64,000 nucleotides of DNA from Micrasema longulum (lineage: Eukaryota > Arthropoda > Insecta > Trichoptera > Brachycentridae): the NCBI GenBank assembly GCA_022494885.1, contig JAGVSM010003750.1:1-64000 (forward strand), in the 5' to 3' direction. The notes beneath the pieces are model-generated. The model was given only the letters and a program-made list of their open reading frames with translations, was not told the origin of the DNA and ran no database searches. This document shows positions 54,201-64,000 of this stretch, one piece after another. Position numbers and translations under genes: made by a program. Position 1 is the first letter of the stretch. Each line of letters opens with the position of its first letter.

Positions 54201-57200
54201 ATCACAAGAAATGTTTTTTACAAACTACTTATTACAGAGATGTATAAATACATTTAAATAAATAATAAGATGTGTGCAAAGATGTCTTATAAATTATTTT
54301 TACATTTTAACCAGATATTTAATGCATCAGAGCTAAATAAATATTAAGTTTATATTTGAAGCACTAACTTTGTGGTTATTCATTATAATAAAATAAATAA
54401 AACAACTTTGTTTTTAACCACTAATTTTTATTTTTCACCGACCGGTTTCAAAGCAACCAAGCTTCTTTGTCAAGATTTGTCCGGTTTCAAAGCAAACAAA
54501 TCTTGACAAAGAAGCTTGGTTGCTTTGAAACCGGTCGGTGAAAAATAAAAATTAGTGGTTAAAAACAAAGTTGTTTTATTTATTTTATTAAATATTTTTT
54601 TTTTTTAAATATTAGGTAACTTATATAACATCATTTTCATAATATTGTCTCAGGGCCTGAAATAAATAAACTTTTTTTTTTAACTAGGGGCAATTTTAAA
54701 AATAGGTTACCATATATTTATTTTATTTTCTAATAAAACTGAGAAGCGTATTGTATCCTGATTTTTATTAAAATTTGGCATTATTTAGTAGTATAATGAA
54801 GTTTCTTCAAAAACTAAATTGTCCATGATTATTAATATTTAATATAATTTCTCTACTGATATTTCTTTGTGGTTCTACAAAAATAGGCTCTCTTAACAAA
54901 TCAGAAACAGCCTTAATTTTTTTTTAAATAAATTCTAATGATATCAATATCAATGTACAAAAACATGTTTTCATTCTTAATTTTTGGTTTTAAAAATGAG
55001 CACATATTAAATGGCTCCCCTTTGGTGTCACGTCACATTGATGTCATTTTTCATCAATGTCCAGTGTGCTCCTAACAAACCTTGTACCTCAAGCGAAATA
55101 TGGTGGGGGTTAAATCATCTTTCATTTATCTCATAGGGTGCAAAACATCTCGTTTGTAGATAATTTATAATATGCGTATTTTAAACCTTTGTTGAATGCT
55201 TATATCTGCAAAGAAAAAATAAAAATACTGTTTCTTTCATAATTCTTTGCTTATTTAAGAAATTTGAAAACATTGTAGGTTGTACAACTCCTACTCAAAA
55301 TGGTGGAGCCAGCGCACTTCTGAAGAGCGGAGCATCAAGAATGGATTCCTTGAAGACATGGAGTATCTCCACATATAAATGTACCAAGCAACTTATGTAT
55401 GAAAAATTGGGGAAATCATCCAGAACTATTGATGCAGGTAATTCTACTAATGTATAGGTATTTAAAATTATGTATTATTTCATATACGATACAACAATTC
55501 AAAATAATTTTTTTTTGTAAATGTATTGCATATATACATTTTTAATACCAGGAAATCTATATAAAACTAGTGAATTAGAAAATTAATACGGAGCGTCCTC
55601 TGGTTAGGATAGTCTCCATCTAACATGGCTCATCCTGTTCTAAAATGGAGATTAACAAATGTACTTAACTATCCATAATAACTTATAAAAGTACAGTTTA
55701 TTAATTTATTTATAATACACATGTATTCAAAAGTCAAATTAGGACAAACTCAGGAAATACCATACTAATTTTCCAGTTTTTTAGTAAAATATATATAAAC
55801 TTAGGATAAACTGAAAAAGTTCTACATATTTTTTTTATGGGATTTTCCAATTATCTGATTATAGTTGTGAATTGGAGAAGAAAATTTCACATAGAAGTGC
55901 ATGGACGATCAACATACAAAAAATTCATTTAGAACACCAAACCACAGACCAAAGGTTCAAGGTTCAAATCCCACTCCACTACTACATGATTTCTATTTTT
56001 TCAGCACATGTTATTTATGACTTTTAGGAAATGGTCGGAAAAAAAAAAATTTGAGTAAATAATAAGAACTCAAATATTTATCTTTTTCTTTGAAATAAAA
56101 AAAAACAATATACAGTATATCTAAGGTTAACAAAATGGATCATGTTATCTTAAAAAAGCAAACAGCTTATTACAAAAGTACATATAAAAACATGTCTATA
56201 CGTTATTTATGTAGGTACAGTTGGTTAGGCGGCCAACTGTGAAACTGGCACTGCGGGTTCGATTCCCTCCAGTTGCAAGAAAAAATCTAATATTATTTTC
56301 TCAATTGGTTTGGGTTTTGTGGTACATTTTTCATTTCCTCCTTACGTGCAGCTTGCTAGAGCTATCATTCAATAATATAACGGAAAATAAATAAACAAAC
56401 TATTTAATATTGAATGATTGTAGATTTGGAAGCACAAATCGAGCATTTGAGAGATACACAACGGAAGTATGCAAATATTCTGCGGTTATCTCGAGCACTC
56501 ACAAGTCACTTCTATCATGTCGTCCAAACTCAGGTCAGTAATATTATTAGGTTGATAAATTTATATTACTCACATTTCTTAGTAGCTCTACATTTGAATT
56601 ATCTTTATATATATAATTCCTCTTTACATGCGGTTTTCAGAGAAATATAGATCTTTGCGCTGTGCGCGTTCATGGATATTAAAATCTTCTATCTTATGTG
56701 TAAAAAAGAAGTAAGTAGCATAAACGTTTTATTCATCGATCTACCAGGGTTGCGTTCGAGGAGAATTTATTTACAAAACAATGGAAAGATGTTGTTTTTT
56801 TGTGTATAAAAAAAAAAATGCTTTTGAATGTTTACAAACAGCATTTGTTTTTTGTGGATCTCAATCAGATTCTTTCCTTAAATTCCTTATAATTTCTACC
56901 CATTTATTTATTTTTACTGGATTTTCAGTAATACTAAAATAATATTAAATTCAATACATTCTTAAAAATCGTATTCCTACATTAGTACACGCCTCTGTTG
57001 GTAAGAAGACCAGAGTCTGACGTTTGCAAAAAGAATGCCATATTTAAAAAACATTTATTTTTTAAGTATTTTTTTTTTAATAAGTACCTAGGTACCTACT
57101 TTAATTCAATATTTGAATATTAACAATTTTTAGTTTTGGAATTTAATCACAAACAAGTACCTAGGTACCTACTTATCAATGAAAAGTCTTTTTCCAATGT

Positions 57201-60200
57201 AATAAAAAGCAGGCAAGCCAACGTTCGGGCATGACAACATCTTTCGAGTCCGCTAGTTATTAGTAAATTTGTATTCAATTTTGACCACTTTTAATTAACA
57301 GCATCTTAGAACTGCCCTCGCTTGTTTAATTATAGCATAAGATTTTTTATTAGTTTCCCACCTATTCTGGTGATGTCGGCCGCAGTGAAATCCAAAGTTT
57401 TCAATTTAAAAAGTTATTACACTTCTTAGGTTTCCATGGTTGTTCAGATGCACAATAGGTTTTTCTGGGTTATTATGCCGTGTGTCGTTTGTACTATTGA
57501 CCGATGTTTGGGATCGCATTACAGCGTTCATCATCAGAGTTGATCTTATTTGTGTAGATAAATGTTTTACCTTAGGTAATAAGGATTTGTATTGTGTCGC
57601 AGTCATTGCTGTCTACAGCTTGTCAATTTGAAATCTGTGGCGCTTCAATTTAGATGATAAGGGTGCATTTAAAAGCATCCTTGTACCCAGTTATAAAGAA
57701 TTCACATAAAGCGTAGACTGTGAAGTACCACAGATGTCAAATTGACAAGCTGTAGACAGTTAGTACTGCGACACGGTACATTTTTTTTGTTTTTAAGTTT
57801 ATTAAAATTTTAAAATATATACAATATATTATGTTCTCATCTTCTGAATATTTTCATATTGTGTTAAATTAATGAAAATTGACAATAATTTATAAACACT
57901 GAGCAAAAATTACAAACAGTACCATACATTTTAATTTAATCAATTTTCAAATTCTAATCGTCAACTTTTCCTTTCATTTATTTAAATATTTCAGCATGCA
58001 TTGGGCGAGGCCTTCTCAGACTTAGCTCAAAAATCTCCCGAGCTGCAGGAGGAATTTCTCTATAACTCAGAAACACAGAGAAACCTGACGAGGAATGGGG
58101 AGACACTACTCGGAGCCCTAAACTTCTTCACCTCCTCAGTAAATACCCTGTGCCACAAAACCATAGAAGACACATTACTCACTATACGACAATACGAGGC
58201 TGCAAGGTAGCCACCTACCTATTATTGCTTTATCATTTCATTTTAAATTATTTTTGTGGGAAAGAAAATTACACGGCTCTATATGGGTTAGCAGCCTAAT
58301 AAATTCTAAGGAAGTTAGTTTTATGAAAAGGAATTCAAAATGCATTAATTTTAGCGGAATCAGTTTCAGTTTTTTGTTTTATTTTACGGAGTCAACAATG
58401 CTATTATTTATTTCTTTCTTTTTTTAAATATAGAAAACATATGTTTGCTTTCTTATAGTTAAGCAAATATTTCAATTTCGCACCATTTTCTGTGAGTTAT
58501 ACCTCTGATGTATAAGTCTGCGAGACTACCACAGGACCACAACTCTTATTGCCTATTATGTTTACAATGACACTCATGTTTTTGTGCTTTTTTTTTAGTG
58601 CAAATCTCATGCTCATTCCTGCTTCCAGAAACTATTATATATATATATATATGTATATATACGAGGGTTGTCCGTAAAATAAGTTTCCCTTTTTTTTATA
58701 CAATGAGCAATACATCATTGGAAAGCTAAGACTTTCAGCTATTTTCTACATAGTCTCCGTCGACTTCGATGCTCTTTTTCATCCGGGTTACTATCTTTTT
58801 AATTCCCAAGTCATAGAAGTCTCCCGCCAGGCCGTGAAGGTAGCTCAGAACCTCTTCCAGCTTCTCTTCGTTTGTGAGGAGTTCTTGGACTCCATAGTCA
58901 CTGGGGACGAGACGTGGGCCCATTACCTCACACTGGAAACAAAGTAACAATCCAAAAAGTGCAAACATCCGCAATCGCCGTCGCCCCGTAAGTTCAAACA
59001 AACGCTGGCTGCCGGCAAAGTCTTGGCAACAGTATTTTGGGACAAGAAAGGCCTATTGATGTGCGAATTTATGCCTACCGGCACAACAATAACTGCTGAT
59101 TGCTACTGCAAAACTCTGGAAAACCTTAAAAAAGCCATACAAAACAAGAGGAGGGTGCATGCTGCGAATGGAATCCATTTTCATCTGGACAATGCTCGTC
59201 CACATGCAGCCGACGTCACCACCGCGCTCATTGATAAATTCGGATAGGAGATCGTCCTACACCCACCATACAGTCCGGACTTGCCCCGAGTGACTGCCAT
59301 CTCTTCCCTGATTTGAAGAAACACCTCGGTGGAACGCATTTTGCAAACGAAGAGGAGCTGAAAGAAGAGGTGCTGAGCTACCTTCACGGCCTGGCGGGAG
59401 ATTTCTATGACCAGGGAATCAAAAAAATGGTGACACAGATGAAAAAGTGCATCGAAGTCAACGGGGAGCTTTCTAATGATGTATTGCTCGTCGTAAATAA
59501 AAATGTAATTTATTGAAAAAAAAATAGGGAAACTTATTTTACAGACAACCCTCGTATATACATGTACATACATATAAGCAAAAACAGTCAAAAATAGATT
59601 TGTTTTTTTTTCTTATTGAATTATTGACATATTAAAAATATCACGTGGCTTCTTTAGAACTGCTCAATATTTTCATTTCTCAGTTTTTCTGCATTAACCG
59701 CGTTGTGGTTCCGAGGCAAATGTCGTGGACTTACGGATCAGAGGTCCGATTCCCACTCTATCGCGACTTTATTATCCTTTTTCAAACAATGCTTAATTTA
59801 GAGTTCGTTGAAAAGTTTTGTCCCCAAAATAAAAATATTTTGGTAAATCATAACACAAATATTAAAAATAATATGTAATTTAGTATGTTTTTACCCTTTT
59901 TAGGATTGAATACGATGCGTACAGATGTGATTTGGAATCAGCGAGCCTGAGTGGAGCATCCACTACTACTACCAGCACCGATAATGTGGATGAAATTAAG
60001 AAGCAGTACGAAACTCATCGTCAGAATTACGACAAGTTGAAACAAGACGTCTCTGTTAAACTGAAGTTTCTGGATGAAAATAGGGTGAGTGGTTCTTTCT
60101 CAAATCTTTTTATTTATTAATTCTTGTCAAATGACTGAATGGTGAAATAACAATTTCTACCTAAACGACTTATGACTGTTTGACTTTACAACCACAATCT

Positions 60201-61593
60201 GGAATCAGTTGTTCGCCTGCGCTGAATACAATAAATCGAGATTTCCAAGTAAGGTAATGATTATTTAACCGCAGACCAACCCAAAATTATATAAAAAGTA
60301 ACATATAAAAACTCCATAAATGACAGTAACACGCTATTTCATTTTCGTCGTATAGTAATATCATCACACCGCCTAAGTAATTGTATATATAAGGAAATTA
60401 TTGCATGTTCCGACTTATGACCTATTTTCCGGACTCGATCGCGGTCTTAAGTCAATAAATAGCTGTATAGACCTATATAGATTATACATATAAATTTATG
60501 TACATATTTTTTTAATCCAACTAAATTGAATTAAATATTACATTTATGAAAAATACAATTTCTCTAAAATATGAGTCAATAGTTTTTTAATTATTCAAAA
60601 ATATATAATGGACAAGGTGACTTTTGTAACTGTTTTATGGACTTGATGACTTCTGTAAATGTTTTATTGTACTTTGGAAATATTTCAAGAGACGAGATGA
60701 ATTATAGTAATATTTTTTAAAGCATTTTCAAGGGGAGAAAATATTACTATGTTTATTTTATTATTTATTTCAACAAAGAATAATTACAAAAGTAAACAAA
60801 ACATGTAACGTCAAAATGGAGTTATTTGGAAGATGGACAAAATGCGTTTTGGAATTGGGTGGTGTTTTTCAGCCGTTATACTGACTGTAAAATACTAGTT
60901 TATAAATTTTCCTTTAAAATTTTTGTGCCTTCTTTAATAAGCCATAAAATGGCTTACGCAGTTCATTTTTGATAAAAACTGGACAAGATGAATTTCGGAA
61001 ATGGGCGACTCAATTACAAAGAACTACTTTTGCCACATTTAAGTTCTTTTTGTATAAATATTACTTGCTATATATTATTGCAAACAAATAGTTTAAAATG
61101 TCAATCTTAGAAATACATTATTATAATAATTACATTTTAAAAATTAATCTTGCTCTGACAGAGATTGCACATAACTTATTTAACAATGAAAGAGTTGAAT
61201 ACAGAAAAAATATCCAAATTAAATAATTGAACGATACAAATGGAGTACAAAAAGTGGTAGATATTCCTGTCATCGTTGATGACAAGTCACCAGCTCTATT
61301 AATGATTTCCACATTTCCCTCTCAATAAACTTCTGACAATACTATACATATTATATCTTAGTACTATCTATGTTTTTTGAGTTAAATCCAATTTTTAGGG
61401 GGATTTTTAGTTGAAACTGGTATTTTTATGATTCTAGATAAAAGTGATGCATAAACAACTCCTTCTCTTCCACAATGCCGTGTCTGCGTACTTCAGCGGA
61501 AATGGAGCCGCTCTCGAAGCCACTTTAAAACAGTTCAACATCAAGGTCAAAGCTCCCAACACCATCCAAGGTTCCTGGCTCGAGCAGCCATAG
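51227..61593 (+). CDS. Arfip: Arfaptin (AH/BAR domain protein)
   Basis: Arfaptins bind Arf, Arl1 and Rac GTPases through a crescent-shaped BAR-like AH domain and act at the trans-Golgi. Six exons join in frame: 51227-51383, 55279-55437, 56424-56533, 57995-58206, 59904-60084 and 61438-61593; all introns are GT-AG. The product has 324 residues, close to animal arfaptin-2. Residues 1-52 form a Ser/Thr-rich leader. The AH domain follows, with hallmarks [60 protein letters not shown], then [20 protein letters not shown] and the terminal SWLEQP. A Thr-rich spacer (TTTTSTDN) precedes the second coiled-coil half. Introns hold a Tc1-like element, a palindrome, SINEs and a fold-back mariner, all outside the exons. 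No frame-breaking change was seen. An unspliced upstream 5' UTR exon cannot be excluded. Confidence 0.95.
51632..53306 (+). mobile_element. Nearly complete Tc1-like DNA transposon
   Basis: Inverted termini CACCTATGGACAAAAAAAAG (51632 on) and CACCCATGGACAAAAAAAAG (read inward from 53306) have one mismatch over about 29 bp. The element is flanked by TA on both sides (51630-51631, 53307-53308) and is 1675 bp long. It carries one transposase gene in the plus orientation and lies in the first intron of arfaptin, inside an older SINE. Confidence 0.93.
51844..52944 (+). pseudogene. Tc1-like transposase with two stop codons and one short intron
   Basis: Cut-and-paste transposase for the surrounding element. 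The N-terminal paired HTH is seen as [19 protein letters not shown] and [20 protein letters not shown]. The catalytic DDE triad is seen as [17 protein letters not shown] and [11 protein letters not shown]. Two in-frame TGA codons break it, at 52354-52356 (before KPGERFHP) and 52600-52602 (after CHRA). Both positions are arginine in the family, so CGA-to-TGA changes are likely. A 72-bp GT-AG intron (52606-52677; GTGAGT...CTTACAG) joins SV to TEF in phase 0. Otherwise the frame is open to the stop at 52942-52944, about 342 residues. It is inactive as read, but young. Confidence 0.88.
53408..53570 (+). mobile_element. tRNA-derived SINE, family B
   Basis: CTTGTGGTCCCGTGGTAGTG, CAAAGGTCCGAGGTTTAAAT, CCCACTCC, then GAAATGGTCTGAAAATTTAA and AATAATAAGAACTCAA. 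It abuts the head of the split SINE, in the first arfaptin intron. Confidence 0.8.
54386..54590. repeat. Perfect inverted repeat, 95-bp arms, 15-bp spacer
   Basis: The left arm 54386-54480 and right arm 54496-54590 are exact reverse complements. The spacer 54481-54495 (CCGGTTTCAAAGCAA) is itself a piece of arm sequence. The arms carry CACCGACCGGTTTCAAAGCA, a motif resembling Penelope-like element termini. It lies in the first intron of arfaptin. Confidence 0.95.
55005..55100 (+). repeat. Repeat shared with 23340-23450
   Basis: Partner copy, in the first arfaptin intron; about 75% alike by eye over about 100 bp. Confidence 0.7.
55585..55665 (-). repeat. Possible LINE 3' stem-loop (minus)
   Basis: Minus strand: TCTCCATTTTAGAACAGGAT, GAGCCATGTTAGATGGAGA. 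The TTAGAAC...GTTAGA core aligns with the LINE tails at 30940 and 35250, but the stem is CTCCAT/ATGGAG. Confidence 0.45.
55932..56072 (+). mobile_element. tRNA-derived SINE, family B (decayed)
   Basis: CAAAGGTTCAAGGTTCAAAT, CCCACTCCACTACTACATGA, then TTTAGGAAATGGTCGGAAAA and AATAATAAGAACTCAAAT. The box A region is largely lost. It lies in the second arfaptin intron. Confidence 0.72.
56212..56345 (+). mobile_element. tRNA-derived SINE, family A
   Basis: AGTTGGTTAGGCGGCCAACT, CACTGCGGGTTCGATTCCCT (box B), GTTGCAAGAAAAAATC, then TTCTCAATTGGTTTGGGTTT. It matches the minus-strand copy at 17325-17485 over head and body. Confidence 0.8.
56534..57424. other. Arfaptin intron 3, no other feature
   Basis: AT-rich. 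An AAGTACCTAGGTACCTACTT-type block near 57085 recurs at 57154. Confidence 0.55.
57425..57780 (-). repeat. Fold-back repeat related to 7430-7620, with hammerhead-like core
   Basis: 57440-57560 matches 7445-7560 (CAGATGCACAATAGGTTTTT, CTGGGTTATTATGCCGTGTG, ATCATCAGAGTTGATCTTAT). A 50-bp inverted repeat encloses the right part: 57585-57636 with 57731-57780, sharing CTGTCTACAGCTTGTCAATT. On the minus strand CTGATGATGAACGCTG is followed by GCGATCCCAAAC. Confidence 0.7.
58662..59554. mobile_element. Fold-back mariner derivative
   Basis: Inverted termini CGAGGGTTGTCCGTAAAATA (58662 on) and CGAGGGTTGTCTGTAAAATA (inward from 59554), flanked by TA; 893 bp. The left 220 bp is an inverted copy of the right end, including coding sequence: minus-strand [20 protein letters not shown] in 58750-58850 and plus-strand [20 protein letters not shown] in 59360-59430. 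It lies in the fourth arfaptin intron. Confidence 0.9.
58885..59516 (+). pseudogene. Mariner transposase, catalytic and C-terminal part
   Basis: The plus strand reads [20 protein letters not shown] (first catalytic Asp), stop, [40 protein letters not shown] and [20 protein letters not shown] (second Asp). A one-base slip in YSPDL-PSDCHLF (third Asp) precedes [20 protein letters not shown] and the end. The N-terminal DNA-binding half is absent, replaced by the inverted right end. Confidence 0.85.
59695..59870 (+). mobile_element. tRNA-derived SINE, family B
   Basis: GCGTTGTGGTTCCGAGGCAA, GGATCAGAGGTCCGATTCCC, GAGTTCGTTGAAAAGTTTTG and AATATTTTGGTAAATCATAA. It ends shortly before the branch-point region of arfaptin exon 5 (59904). 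Confidence 0.78.
60085..61437. other. Arfaptin intron 5, no other feature
   Basis: AT-rich; no repeat family of the window recognised. Confidence 0.6.
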
Positions 61594-64000
61594 TGCTAAA
61601 CCAGCCCCTTGTAACGGGACAAAGTGCTTAAGGATAGATAGTGATTTCATAATGGAATTTTTCAACACATATAGAGGCTCTACTCATTTGTAATCGGAAA
61701 CTCTGTGAATTTACATACAGCTCCGTTTCAATTCATGCTGCTTCTTAATCCCAAGATCTTGATTGTTGCATTTTACATTATATCAATTGTTTCATTTTTT
61801 TTTCTATACTCCTTTTCTTGTTTTTTATATAAAGAAATCGGAGGATCCGAGGGACGAAAGGAATATTATAGCCTCTCTGTGCATTTTTCTTCCCTCTCCA
61901 AACTGTACAAAGCTTTATTTACATAAAAATCATTTAAATAGTCTAATATTTCTCTGAGATTGGTAGGTTGGTTATCTCCTCAGTAATTATTTTTGGTACT
62001 GACCAAATTTTTAAATTCGGTAAACTAAACATAAACTTAACTTTTTTATTTCTATTTTACATTAAAAACAAGCCAGGATTCCTAGTTTAGATCCTCACTG
62101 AGATAATAAGTGGTTTTAGGACCACAAAAACAAGATAACATATTTGAACGCACTTGTGATTAGCTTTGATTGCAATCCAGCTGTATGTAAAATCAAAATG
62201 TGTTAAAATCTAAAATTACGACTTGATGTATTATTAGAATTTTCATTTTGTGTTTATTTTCACTTTTAAAATTTTTAAATTTAGAAATGACCAACCACCG
62301 TTTACCTGTATACATAATTAGATCTTGAGTATAATATTTGTTTTTTTGACATTCGCACGAGAGAATTGAGAAACCAGTCACTTCTCTATAGATAATACAT
62401 ACTAGTGTGTATTATACTAACCTTAAAATAACATGAGTTTCTGACAATAAATTGTGTATGGTTCAGCCTTTATGAATACAGTTACCTAATTGGATAATGC
62501 CATATTCATTATTATTATGTGATTAAATATTATATGAAAATCCATGCCTCTCACAATCAGGCTTGTTTATATCCTTTGGGTTTAATGTTTCAATTTTTCC
62601 ATACATGATTCATATATACACCCAAAACAAACCTGTGGTTACTTTATGGCTTTGAAAAGGTGTATCCATTAAATATATTAATCTTTTCTGTTAATCTGCA
62701 CATTATTTAGTATGGATTTACCTACTTAAATCATTTTATTGTGTAAATAAACTACCCTAGGACTGACTTGAGTATTGATTTCCAAAATTAAGATTCTCTA
62801 AAAAATCAGTGACTTTTCCACTTTTTTAACTTTACCAAAGAAAAATAGCTTGTATGTAGTTACATATTTGTCACTGCCGCAGTTGAGTCAACATGTGCAA
62901 TAAAAAGGCATCAATTTATCATATGTATATAGTGCTACGGGACTTATCAGTGAATATACTGTGATAAACTATATCCGTACTCATTTGAGATATTGAATTA
63001 ACACATAATTCATTATTATCCCTGTAGAAATAGCTATTTCTCTAAATATGAACATTGTAACGTTTTATAATAAGTCCATTTTATAAGATGAAATTTTATT
63101 CTTTAAAATTTTCTAAAATTTATAATTATGAAAAGCTGGCGAACAGCGAATTGAATTTTATAAGACAGCTAAAAAACTAAAGCACTTAGGTACTTAATCT
63201 TTGTGTTTTTTTTAACATGAGTTTATTCTCTATTCTATTTTCTCAAAACTTTTTGTAAAAAGAAATAAAAAGTATTTTAAACTCGAATTATACCGTTTTG
63301 ATAGCAAACTGCAAAATTATGCTATTTTCATCTCCAGCTCCTCATTATTTTATATTGTGTTTTTTCTTTGAAAAATTATAAATGGTTGTCATATTAAAAT
63401 TTAAAATGTAATAAATTGACCTTAAGATTTCAAAATATGAGTATTATGTAGGTTTCATTTAATTATATTTGTTTAGAATATTGGAACAAATCTTTTTAGT
63501 AAATGGGATTTTAATTTATTTACATCAAATGATAAATTTCTGTTTCCTGGAATTATGTATCTATAAATTTGAACTCTGACTCACTGTAAAACAGTTAAGT
63601 ATAATTAAATTTTATTTCTTATTTGTCATCCTCAATAAGTAATTCAGCGTAACAAATTATTTGCCTTTTGTTGTCAAATACATAAAGCGATAATTATACT
63701 TTTCTTGGTAACTCATCCCTTTTAGAGTGAAGTTTTAGCCTAAATTAAGCCAATATGGACCAACGTGACATAGAATGAGCATAAACACTTGAAAGTAAAG
63801 TTCAAGTATTTATTTATTTATTGTAGTGTTTTTTATATCTTAATTTTAATTGTATCAAAGATTTGGTTTTGTAAATACACACAAACATTACATTCCAAGT
63901 TTTCATTTTTAAATGGATGTCAGATTAACTATATTATAAAATAATTAATAATTTGGTTTTGAATTTATGATGCCTTGGGCATAAATTGCAATATTTAATT
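61594..64000 (+). other. Downstream flank / 3' UTR of arfaptin
   Basis: No coding signature. AATAAA-like signals at several points (for example near 62445 and 62900) would allow 3' UTRs of about 0.9-1.3 kb. The true end cannot be read. Confidence 0.45.

Noticed and set aside
59181..59591. 136-residue minus-strand frame
   Set aside because: Antisense of the fold-back mariner; the fold-back makes both strands look open.

Overview
The window is animal nuclear DNA, almost certainly insect. It is AT-rich, its genes have short exons with GT-AG introns, it lacks operons, and most of it is decayed insect-type transposable elements: RTE-like and Jockey/CR1-like LINEs, tRNA-derived SINEs, TA-flanked Tc1/mariner elements and MITEs. 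The order cannot be read with confidence; a beetle is a guess.

Four gene-sized units have a convincing exon structure. (1) A MADF-BESS DNA-binding protein on the minus strand, with exon 1 at 43319-43478 and exon 2 at 32631-33220; the halves join in phase across a 10.1 kb intron. (2) A YqaJ-type nuclease with a SWIM zinc finger (36613-38541, plus, three exons). It lies inside the MADF-BESS intron and faces a short THAP-domain protein (39458-40162, minus, two exons). Together they look like an ISL2EU (PHIS-superfamily) transposon or its domesticated remains. (3) TRAPPC2/sedlin (43898-46477, plus, two exons), divergent from the MADF-BESS gene across about 420 bp. (4) Arfaptin (51227-61593, plus, six exons, 324 residues).

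By region. 1-31 kb has no host gene that I can support; it is a graveyard of LINE 3' ends, SINEs, several MITE families, a 40-bp minisatellite and a diverged 141-bp duplication. 31-32.4 kb holds two fold-back MITEs. 32.6-43.5 kb is the MADF-BESS locus with the YqaJ/THAP element, a PIF/Harbinger transposase scrap, two mariner scraps and LINE tails in its intron. 43.5-46.6 kb is TRAPPC2, whose only intron carries a MITE with two other MITEs inserted in it. 46.8-50.6 kb is a pile of LINE fragments, two of them interrupted by SINEs. 51.2-64 kb is arfaptin and its downstream flank; its introns carry a nearly complete Tc1-like transposon that split a SINE, a perfect 95-bp-arm palindrome, a fold-back mariner and several SINEs.

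The points most worth a second look are the intact YqaJ-SWIM/THAP pair without a visible DDE transposase, the nested insertions whose pre-insertion sites can be read, hammerhead-like motifs in dispersed repeats, LINE 3' stem-loops with paired changes, and a multicopy repeat with a short open frame in most copies. All homology calls come from recognising motifs by eye; no search was run.
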